A stretch of DNA of 6,530 nucleotides. Source: Desulfovibrio sp. GTDB taxonomy: Bacteria; Desulfobacterota; Desulfovibrionia; Desulfovibrionales; Desulfovibrionaceae. Each line of letters opens with the position of its first letter. Position 1 is the first letter of the stretch. The notes beneath the pieces are model-generated. The model saw only the letters and a program-made list of their open reading frames with translations. It had not been told where the DNA came from and made no database searches. Location: contig JAIWOE010000200.1 of NCBI GenBank assembly GCA_020217165.1, forward strand, positions 1-6,530, read 5' to 3'. Shown piece after piece: positions 1 to 5,823 of this stretch. The translations under genes and the position numbers were made by a program.

Positions 1-69
1 AAGGATAGAATCACGGTGCAGCACGCCAGTCTTCATGGGTTCCTTTCACCATAAGCAAGGAGCATCATC
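1..69 (+). other. Leader upstream of first gene
   Basis: This short stretch carries a strong Shine-Dalgarno sequence, AAGGAG at 57-62, seven bases before the ATG at 70. Frame 1 is open from base 1 to a TAA at 52-54, so the first 54 bases could be the last 17 codons of an upstream gene, but this is too short to identify. A TAGAAT at 5-10 resembles a sigma-70 -10 box, but its -35 partner would lie outside the window, so no promoter is called. Confidence 0.4.
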
Positions 70-528
70 ATGCTAGGCCTCGGCAAACGATTGGAAGCGC
101 TGCACGGTGTTTCGCAATCCAGCAGCGAAGAACAACAGCGAGACTACAAAAACTGGAGCAAGGGATTGTTGGTTGCCTGCCTCGCCGGCTTCCTGATTGT
201 CTGCATCATCATTGCCTACAGCGCGTTGGCATATCGCATCGAAGGCGTTACCGCCTCCATGACGGACTCCATCAGGGCCATCGAGGCCAGGACCGATGCC
301 CGCATGGAAGCCAAGGCCCAGGAATTTTTTGGCAAGCTCGAAGGCCAGCTTGCCGCCATGGAAGCAAAGCAGCAGGCCCTGCAGGATGCTGCACTGCAAG
401 GGGCGCTGATGGAAATGTCCCTCAAGGCGGCGGCCTTGAAACTGCAGGACTACCCTGCGGGAACCAAGGCCACGCTGGAACAGATCGAAGCACTGTTGGC
501 CTCCCTGCGGCAACAGGCGTCGCAGTGA
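70..528 (+). CDS. Small single-pass membrane protein with coiled-coil-like tail, function unknown
   Basis: This 152-residue protein is not one I recognise. The ATG is set by AAGGAG at 57-62 with a seven-base spacer. A hydrophilic N-terminus (residues 1-31) is followed by one clear membrane helix at about 33-55, rich in Leu, Ile, Val and Ala with two Cys. The rest (about 57-150) is a Glu/Lys/Gln/Ala-rich segment with Leu and Met at roughly heptad spacing, as in a long alpha-helix or coiled coil, interrupted near Tyr128-Pro129. There is no cleavable signal peptide; the helix is better read as an anchor. Charge does not settle which side the tail faces, although basic residues before the helix (Lys27, Lys31) mildly favour a cytoplasmic N-terminus. 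It is first in a signalling gene cluster and could be a membrane scaffold or an accessory to the kinases downstream, but that is inference from position. Reality of the gene is well supported; function is unknown. Confidence 0.8.
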   Translation: MLGLGKRLEALHGVSQSSSEEQQRDYKNWSKGLLVACLAGFLIVCIIIAYSALAYRIEGVTASMTDSIRAIEARTDARMEAKAQEFFGKLEGQLAAMEAKQQALQDAALQGALMEMSLKAAALKLQDYPAGTKATLEQIEALLASLRQQASQ

Positions 529-558
529 TGCATTCCCTTCAAGGCTGGCAGATGTTGC

Positions 559-589
559 GGGGCGGGATGCGTGGAGTCGGTCCCGCCCC
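559..589 (+). repeat. Perfect 9-bp inverted repeat between first gene and RR1
   Basis: GGGGCGGGA at 559-567 and TCCCGCCCC at 581-589 are exact reverse complements, separated by 13 bases. In RNA this would form a stable GC-rich hairpin. It lies 30 bases after the stop of the first gene and 37 before the RR1 start. No run of T follows, so it is not a classical intrinsic terminator. It may be a partial terminator or mRNA-stabilising stem that lowers expression downstream, or an operator with dyad symmetry. The function is inferred. Confidence 0.55.
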
Positions 590-615
590 TAGTCAATTAG
601 GTGCCCTGCAACCCT

Positions 616-619
616 GGAG
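616..619 (+). promoter_or_regulatory. Ribosome binding site that sets the RR1 start
   Basis: GGAG lies seven bases before the ATG at 627. It favours that codon over the in-frame GTG at 525, which overlaps the stop of the preceding gene and would add 34 residues rich in Gly, Pro and Trp that are unlike any receiver N-terminus. Confidence 0.65.
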
Positions 620-626
620 CCCCTCC

Positions 627-1010
627 ATGGAAACGACACGTGTGCTTTTGGTGGATGACGAGCAGGACTTTCTGGACCTCATGCAAAAGCGCATGGCCAA
701 ACGAAAAATCGACCTGCAAGTTGCTTCCAGCGGCCAGCAGGCCCTGGATATGGCCCGCAACAACTTCTTTGACGTGGTGATCCTGGATGTGAAAATGCCT
801 GGCATGGACGGCATTGAGACCTTGCGGCAATTGCGCATCATCAGCCCGGATACACAGGTGATCATGTTGACAGGCCATGCGGACGTAGAAACAGCCGTTA
901 AGGGCATGGAACTAGGCGCCTTTGACTATATGATGAAGCCGATGTCCTTTGATTATTTGCTGATGAAAATTCAGGATGCACACTCCATGCGCTCCATTGG
1001 CGGAGTCTAG
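627..1010 (+). CDS. Stand-alone receiver-domain response regulator (RR1)
   Basis: This 127-residue protein is one CheY-like receiver domain with no output domain. The expected residues are all present: the acidic pair Asp10-Asp11, the phosphoacceptor Asp54 in the LDVKMPGMDG motif, Thr82 in IMLTGH, and Lys104 before Pro105. Such proteins take phosphate from a histidine kinase onto the Asp and act by binding a partner or passing phosphate on. The start at 627 puts the first strand (VLLVDDE) six residues in, as is normal; a longer form from GTG 525 is possible but less likely. It is about 41% identical, without gaps, to the second receiver at 5397-5780 (my manual count, 52 of 127). No kinase gene abuts it; its neighbours are the small membrane protein and the dikinase-like gene, so its cognate kinase is probably one of the two downstream. 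Its target is unknown. Confidence 0.93.
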   Translation: METTRVLLVDDEQDFLDLMQKRMAKRKIDLQVASSGQQALDMARNNFFDVVILDVKMPGMDGIETLRQLRIISPDTQVIMLTGHADVETAVKGMELGAFDYMMKPMSFDYLLMKIQDAHSMRSIGGV

Positions 1011-1038
1011 CAGACGTCTTGCATCCCTTTGCACAGCG

Positions 1039-1055
1039 TGTCCTGCAACAGGACA
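1039..1055 (+). repeat. 7-bp hairpin upstream of the dikinase-like gene
   Basis: TGTCCTG at 1039-1045 and CAGGACA at 1049-1055 are perfect reverse complements around a three-base loop, CAA. The stem ends nine bases before the AGGAG ribosome binding site at 1064-1068 and has no T-run after it, so it is not a terminator. It might affect mRNA processing or translation of the next gene, but a stem this short can also arise by chance. Confidence 0.35.
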
Positions 1056-1063
1056 ACCCGGCT

Positions 1064-1068
1064 AGGAG
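1064..1068 (+). promoter_or_regulatory. Ribosome binding site of the dikinase-like gene
   Basis: AGGAG lies six bases before the ATG at 1075. It selects that start over the in-frame ATG at 1144, which has no comparable sequence before it. Confidence 0.7.
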
Positions 1069-1074
1069 CCTTGT

Positions 1075-3726
1075 ATGGTCTCGCTTCGACACAAAATTTC
1101 GCAATGGCTTGGGCTTTCCAGTCCGGAGCAGGATCCTGCCGCCATGGAAACCCTGGAGGCGTTGCGCAAGGAGTTCCAGGGACGCTGCCTGCACTTCAAG
1201 CGACTGTTACAGGCCAATGGCAAATCCCTTCACGCCATGGCGTTCCTTGAAGAAGCGCTGGATGGAAAACGCGCCTTCACTCTCCAGGCATTGCGAAGCA
1301 CCTGTGTGGACATCGCCACCAATGTCTTTACCATGGTGCGGTCCCTCGAAGGTATGGCTCCTGGTAAATATGATACATTGCAGGCATCCTTCAAAAGAAT
1401 CCAGGCCTCCATTGAAGACGCCCTGCGTCCGCACGCCGCAGTAGCCACTGGCCCCCTCATCATCCCGTTGCATGAGGCAGGCCAGCAGCACGCCCTGGAA
1501 ATCGGCACCAAACTGGCCACCCTGGCCCAGGCCGCCAAGGCCGTGCATGCGGAAATACCCCGGGGATTCGTCATCACCGCCGCGGCATTCCACAAATTTC
1601 TGGCTCATCAGGGGCTGCAGGAAGAAATCAACCGGCGCATCCAGATTGCCGACGCGTCTTCCCTGTCCGAGCTCATCGCCCTCTCCTCCGCCGTGCAACA
1701 TTGCATCATCGAGGCAGACCTCCCGGAAGAGGTGGCCACGGCCATTCTGGAGGCATACGCCGCCCTGGAGCGGGAATGTGGCCGCCCCGTCAAAGTGGCC
1801 GTGCGCTCCAGCGCCCTGGGGGAGGACGCGCACGGCGCCTCCTTTGCCGGGCAGTACCGCACGGAGCTCAATGTAGATCGCGCCTCCCTCCTGGACCAAT
1901 ACAAGGAGGTGGCGGCCTCCAAATACGGTGTTACGGCCATGGCCTATCGCCAGGCCAAGGGCCTGTTGGATGAGGAAGTCGCCATGTGCGTGGGCTGCCT
2001 GGAAATGGTGGATGCCGTGGTCAGCGGCGTGGCCTACTCCGCCAACCCCATGGCGCCCCAGGATGGCACGGTGGAGATTCACAGCGTCTTCGGCCTGCCC
2101 AAGGCTGTGGTGGATGGGCAGACCGCGGCGGACCGCTTTCTCCTGGCCCGCAGCGACGGGCAGCTGCTGGAATCGCACATTGCCGTCAAAACCAGCCGTA
2201 TCATACTGCATCCCGAGGAAGGGGTGATGCTGGACGAGGTTCCCTCGGTCCTGCAGGAGCAACCCAGCCTGAATAGCGCCCAGGCCCTGCGCGTGGCCTG
2301 GCTGGCCCTGGATCTGGAACGCCATTTTGGTACCCCCCAGGATGTGGAGTGGGCTTTTGACGCAGAAGACCGCCTGATCCTGCTGCAATGCCGGCCACTG
2401 GCCGTGCAGGATGCCTGCGCCGAGGCTTCCGCGCCCTCCCCTGCCGATGTCCGCGCAGAGTTGCTGCAAGAAGCCCTGGCCCATGGCGGCCAGACTGCAA
2501 GTCCAGGCGTGGCCGCGGGACCGGTGTTTGTGGTGCGTCAGGGCGCGCACCTGCTGCAGTTCCCCGCCGGCGCCGTGCTGGTGGTGCAGCAGGCCCTGCC
2601 ACGCTGGGCGCCCCTGCTGCAGCGGGCCGCAGCCTTGGTGAGCGCCAGTGGCAGCACGGCCGGACACCTGGCCAATGTGGCTCGGGAGTTTGGCGTGCCG
2701 GCCATTTTTGGCATCGAAGACGCCGTGGAACGCCTGGAGCATGCCGGGGAAATCACGGTGGATGCCAACCATCGCCTTGTCCTGCCTGGTCGGCGGGAAG
2801 ACGTACTCCTGGCCGCTCCCTGCCCCCGCAAGAACACCCTGTTGGGCAGCCCGGCCCACCGCATGCTGGAGCAGGCCGCCTCCCTCATCGTGCCCCTGAC
2901 CTTCCTGGATCCTGCCGCCTCCACCTTCCATCCAGACTATTGTGCCACCCTGCACGACATCACCCGCTTTTGCCATGAAAAGGCCGTGGCCGAGATGTTC
3001 CGCTCCCGCGAGGCCCACGGCGAGCATGGCCAGGCATTCCCCATTGGTGTCAGCAAACAGCTGACCCTGGACGGACGGCCCATGCAATACTGGGTGGTGG
3101 ACCTGGACGATGGCTTTCACGCCCCGGTGGATGGACCCACCGTGAGCCTGGAGGATATCGCCTGCGTCCCCATGCTGGCCTACTGGCAGGGCCTCACAGC
3201 CATTCCCTGGCAGGGGCCGCCAGCCATGGACGCCCGGGGCTTCATGTCCGTGATGCTGGAAGCCACGGCCAACCCGAACCTGGAACCCGGCATGGCCTCC
3301 ACCTTTGCCCAGCAAACGTACTTCCTCATCTCCCGTCATTTCATGAGCCTGCAGTCCCGCACGGGCTTTCATTTCTGCACCGTGGAAGCCATGGCCGGCC
3401 CGGCGGTGGAAGAAAACACCCTGTTTTTCAACTTCAACGGCGGCGCCGCCAGCATCGATCGCCGGGAGTCCCGGGCCCAGCTCATTGCCGACCTCTTGGC
3501 CGACCACGATTTTGATGTGGAAGTCCGTATGGATACCCTCACCGCACGGCTGGAGGGCTTTGACCAGGAGCGCATGGAAACGGCCCTGCGCCTGGTGGGC
3601 CATCTGGTGCAGCACACCCGGCAGCTGGACATGGTCATGGGCGATCCAGCCCGGACCGCCGCCATCCGCGAAACCCTGCGGCGGGACCTGCAGCGCGTCG
3701 CCGCCATGGCATTCAACGAGGCCTAG
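1075..3726 (+). CDS. PEP synthase/PPDK-like protein: ATP-grasp and phosphohistidine domains with atypical C-terminal domain
   Basis: This 883-residue protein appears cytoplasmic. Residues 1 to about 130 are a mostly helical extension not found in PEP synthase. About 137-445 match the PEP/pyruvate-binding ATP-grasp domain: GTK with Lys146, PRGFVIT, VRSSALGED with Arg244, SFAGQY, VSGVAYSANP (316-325), GLPKAVVDG (340-348) and the closing Glu425 and LLQCRP with Gln438 and Arg440. About 470-575 are the swivelling phosphohistidine domain, with ASPGVAAGPV and the likely phosphorylated His531 in STAGHLANVARE. In known family members ATP phosphorylates this His, which passes phosphate to pyruvate in a C-terminal TIM barrel. 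Here residues 580-883 show no TIM-barrel motifs; instead they carry a different conserved-looking region with SRTGFHF (761-767), FNFNGGAAS (785-793) and a late RQLDMVM. I recall similar C-termini in other deltaproteobacterial PEP/pyruvate-binding proteins. The acceptor is unknown. The gene sits between RR1 and HK1, suggesting a signalling role or target. The domain call is firm; activity is not. Confidence 0.9.
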   Translation: MVSLRHKISQWLGLSSPEQDPAAMETLEALRKEFQGRCLHFKRLLQANGKSLHAMAFLEEALDGKRAFTLQALRSTCVDIATNVFTMVRSLEGMAPGKYDTLQASFKRIQASIEDALRPHAAVATGPLIIPLHEAGQQHALEIGTKLATLAQAAKAVHAEIPRGFVITAAAFHKFLAHQGLQEEINRRIQIADASSLSELIALSSAVQHCIIEADLPEEVATAILEAYAALERECGRPVKVAVRSSALGEDAHGASFAGQYRTELNVDRASLLDQYKEVAASKYGVTAMAYRQAKGLLDEEVAMCVGCLEMVDAVVSGVAYSANPMAPQDGTVEIHSVFGLPKAVVDGQTAADRFLLARSDGQLLESHIAVKTSRIILHPEEGVMLDEVPSVLQEQPSLNSAQALRVAWLALDLERHFGTPQDVEWAFDAEDRLILLQCRPLAVQDACAEASAPSPADVRAELLQEALAHGGQTASPGVAAGPVFVVRQGAHLLQFPAGAVLVVQQALPRWAPLLQRAAALVSASGSTAGHLANVAREFGVPAIFGIEDAVERLEHAGEITVDANHRLVLPGRREDVLLAAPCPRKNTLLGSPAHRMLEQAASLIVPLTFLDPAASTFHPDYCATLHDITRFCHEKAVAEMFRSREAHGEHGQAFPIGVSKQLTLDGRPMQYWVVDLDDGFHAPVDGPTVSLEDIACVPMLAYWQGLTAIPWQGPPAMDARGFMSVMLEATANPNLEPGMASTFAQQTYFLISRHFMSLQSRTGFHFCTVEAMAGPAVEENTLFFNFNGGAASIDRRESRAQLIADLLADHDFDVEVRMDTLTARLEGFDQERMETALRLVGHLVQHTRQLDMVMGDPARTAAIRETLRRDLQRVAAMAFNEA

Positions 3727-3729
3727 CCC

Positions 3730-5385
3730 ATGGAAACCACGCCGTATACCGCCCTGCGCCTCAAGATCATCGGCGCCACCCTGGTGCTCTCCCTCGCGCC
3801 CCTGTTCACCCTGGGCTATTTCATCCACACCTCCTTCAGCCAGGCGTACAAGGAAAAGGTGGAGCGCGCCTTGCGCATCATCATGGAAGACAAGCGCAAC
3901 GCCATCGACATGTTCCTGGAAGCCAGCCTGGCCCAGCTGCGCACCGTGGCCGACAGCCACACCCTGGCCGAACTGAGCGACCAGGATCGCCTGACCCGCG
4001 TGCTCGCCACCCTGCAGGGCAATTTCCGCGCTTTCATGGACCTGGGAGTCATTGACGAGGACGGCAACCACATTGCCTACGCTGGCCCGTACAAACTCCG
4101 GGGCCTCAATTACAGTCAGGAGGCCTGGTTCAACGAGGTCATGCGCCGCGGCATTCATGTAAGCGATACCTTCCTGGGCTTCCGCAACTATCCCCACTGC
4201 ATTGTTGCCGTGCTGCGCCGGGAGCCGGACAAGGTCTGGGCCCTGCGCGCCACCGTGGATTCCGACGTCTTCACCAGCCTGGTGCGCGCCGTGCCCATGG
4301 GCCGCCAGGCAGAAGCCTTCCTGGTAAACGGCCAGGGCGTGCTGCAAACCATGTCCTCCCGCCACGGCGCGGTGCTGGGCACGGCCACCTTGCGCATGGA
4401 CGGCCACTTTGCCGGCGCTCGGCTCTACGAATCCAGCCTGCCCAACGGCCGGACCCTGCTCACGGGCATGACCTGGCTGCAGCAGGCCAACTGGATGCTG
4501 GTGGTGCAGGAGGATCCTGCGGAAGAGATGTCTCCCCTGCTGCGCACACAGCGCCAGACGTTCTTCATTGTTCTGGCTGGCGCCTTTGTCATCCTGGCCG
4601 GGGCCATCTTCACCTCCAGCCGCATCGTGGCCCGCCTGGCCCAGGCCGACAAGGAAAAGGCCGCCATGGATGCCGCGCTGTTGCAGTCTGGCAAGATTGC
4701 CGCCATCGGCAAGCTGGCCGCCGGGGTGGCCCACGAGGTCAACAACCCCCTGACCCTCATTCGGGAAAGCGCTGGCTGGATCCGCGACCTGCTTTCAGAA
4801 GAAGACAAACAACAGATCAAGAACTATGAAGAAATTGACGAAGCCCTGGTCAAGATAGACCAGCATGTGGAGCGTGCCCGCACCGTGACCCACCGGCTGC
4901 TGGGCTTTGCCCGCCGCATGGAACCCATGCAGGAGCACATCGACCTCAACGCCGTGTTGGAGCAGACCGTCAAGTTCCTGGAAAGCGAGGCCCTGTACCG
5001 CAACATTAGCATCGACAAGCACTTCGATCGCTCCATGCCCTGCATCACCACGGACCCGGCCCAGCTGCAGCAGGTCTTTCTGAATCTCTTGGAGAATGCC
5101 ATTGACGCCATTGACCGCGGCGGCAAGATCCTTATCTCCACCGGCACGGACGAGGCCGAGGTCTATGCCTCCATCACGGATTCGGGCCATGGCATTCCCA
5201 AGCACGTGCTGGACAGGATCTTCGACCCCTTCTTTACCACTAAAAAAGTGGGCGAAGGTACCGGGCTTGGATTGTCCATCAGTTACGGGATCATCGAGAA
5301 GCTCGGGGGACGCATCACCGTGTCCAGCGAGGAAGGCCAAGGCGCCACCTTTACCGTGCACCTGCCCCTGGCGGCAGCCTGCTGA
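3730..5385 (+). CDS. Membrane sensor histidine kinase with periplasmic Cache-like domain (HK1)
   Basis: This 551-residue protein has membrane helices at about 13-32 and 278-294 flanking a roughly 245-residue periplasmic region. That region reads as a Cache-type sensor: the [19 protein letters not shown] and [14 protein letters not shown] segments are characteristic of it. No HAMP domain is evident; about 35 helical residues link the second helix to the kinase core. The dimerisation domain has GVAHEVNNP with phosphoacceptor His335. The ATPase domain shows the N box ([10 protein letters not shown], Asn456), the G1 box DSGHGIP from Asp484, FDPFFTTK and the G2 box GEGTGLGLS from Gly508. All look intact, in the style of NtrB-like kinases. 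Cache domains usually bind small ligands such as organic acids or amino acids; the ligand here cannot be read. The start follows the previous stop by three bases, with GAGG at 3718-3721 as ribosome binding site inside the preceding gene, so the two are probably co-translated. RR2 follows immediately and is the likely partner. Confidence 0.95.
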   Translation: METTPYTALRLKIIGATLVLSLAPLFTLGYFIHTSFSQAYKEKVERALRIIMEDKRNAIDMFLEASLAQLRTVADSHTLAELSDQDRLTRVLATLQGNFRAFMDLGVIDEDGNHIAYAGPYKLRGLNYSQEAWFNEVMRRGIHVSDTFLGFRNYPHCIVAVLRREPDKVWALRATVDSDVFTSLVRAVPMGRQAEAFLVNGQGVLQTMSSRHGAVLGTATLRMDGHFAGARLYESSLPNGRTLLTGMTWLQQANWMLVVQEDPAEEMSPLLRTQRQTFFIVLAGAFVILAGAIFTSSRIVARLAQADKEKAAMDAALLQSGKIAAIGKLAAGVAHEVNNPLTLIRESAGWIRDLLSEEDKQQIKNYEEIDEALVKIDQHVERARTVTHRLLGFARRMEPMQEHIDLNAVLEQTVKFLESEALYRNISIDKHFDRSMPCITTDPAQLQQVFLNLLENAIDAIDRGGKILISTGTDEAEVYASITDSGHGIPKHVLDRIFDPFFTTKKVGEGTGLGLSISYGIIEKLGGRITVSSEEGQGATFTVHLPLAAAC

Positions 5386-5386
5386 T

Positions 5387-5390
5387 GGAG
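5387..5390 (+). promoter_or_regulatory. Ribosome binding site that sets the RR2 start
   Basis: GGAG lies six bases before the ATG at 5397. An ATG at 5385 overlaps the HK1 stop (TGATG) and would add four residues (MEPP), but it has no clear ribosome binding site. The 5397 start also gives the same 127-residue length as RR1. Confidence 0.6.
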
Positions 5391-5396
5391 CCCCCC

Positions 5397-5780
5397 ATGA
5401 CAGCCGTGAATATCCTGATTATTGATGACGAAGAAGAATTCGTCTCCCTCATCGTCAAACGTCTGGGCAAGCGCGGTCTGGCTGCAGCCGGCGTCACCAG
5501 CGGCCGCAAGGGCCTGGAGCACCTGGAGGCCCACCCCGTGGACGTGGTGATCCTGGATGTGATGATGCCTGATCTCAACGGCCTGGAAACCCTCAAGGAA
5601 ATCAAAAAACAGCATCCCACGGTGGAGGTGATCATGCTCACGGGCCACGGCTCGGTGAAAACCGGCCTGGAGGGCATGAGCTACGGCGCCTTCGATTACG
5701 TCCTCAAGCCGTACAACCTTGATGAATTGCTGCAAAAAATCAACGCCGCGGCAGAGCGCAAGACCCTGCGCGAGATGTAG
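5397..5780 (+). CDS. Stand-alone receiver-domain response regulator (RR2)
   Basis: This is a single CheY-like receiver domain of 127 residues with no output domain. It has Asp10-Asp11, phosphoacceptor Asp54 in LDVMMPDLNG, Thr82 in IMLTGHG and Lys104 in LKPYN, at exactly the positions found in RR1. The FDYVLKPYNLDELL end resembles receivers of NtrC-type regulators, but the protein stops 12 residues after that helix, so no ATPase or DNA-binding part follows. The start is set at 5397 by GGAG at 5387-5390; an alternative ATG at 5385 overlaps the HK1 stop. The tight coupling makes HK1 the most likely phosphodonor, with HK2 just downstream as a second candidate. Output must come through protein contact or onward phosphotransfer; the partner is not visible here. 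Confidence 0.94.
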   Translation: MTAVNILIIDDEEEFVSLIVKRLGKRGLAAAGVTSGRKGLEHLEAHPVDVVILDVMMPDLNGLETLKEIKKQHPTVEVIMLTGHGSVKTGLEGMSYGAFDYVLKPYNLDELLQKINAAAERKTLREM

Positions 5781-5823
5781 TGTTGCGTCCATAACTTTTG
5801 CCCATGCAATAAGGAGCTCGCGC

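Noticed and set aside
546..558. TGGCAGATGTTGC, resembling a sigma-54 promoter
   Set aside because: The GG and GC elements are separated by 8 bases, not the required 10, so sigma-54 polymerase should not recognise it.
525..626. GTG start at 525 giving RR1 34 extra residues
   Set aside because: The extra part does not resemble a receiver N-terminus, it would span the 9-bp inverted repeat, and the ATG at 627 has its own GGAG at good spacing.
1..1010. Lower GC in parts of the first kilobase as a sign of horizontal transfer
   Set aside because: Sample lines vary from about 45% to 65% GC, and RR2 dips in the same way at its conserved receiver motifs. Amino-acid composition explains much of it.
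1129..1138. 10-bp palindrome CAGGATCCTG
   Set aside because: It lies inside the coding region of the dikinase-like gene, has no loop or repeat partner, and is short enough to occur by chance.
1207..4734. Very long open frame on the minus strand, 1175 codons
   Set aside because: It lies opposite two genes with clear domains and catalytic motifs. Its translation is a monotonous Gly/His/Gln-rich sequence with no recognisable domain, as expected from the antisense of GC-biased codons.
5781..5823. Possible terminator or promoter between RR2 and HK2
   Set aside because: Only a weak 6-bp pairing with a wobble (TTGCGT with ATGCAA) is present, with no T-run and no convincing -10/-35 pair. The gap appears to hold just the HK2 ribosome binding site.
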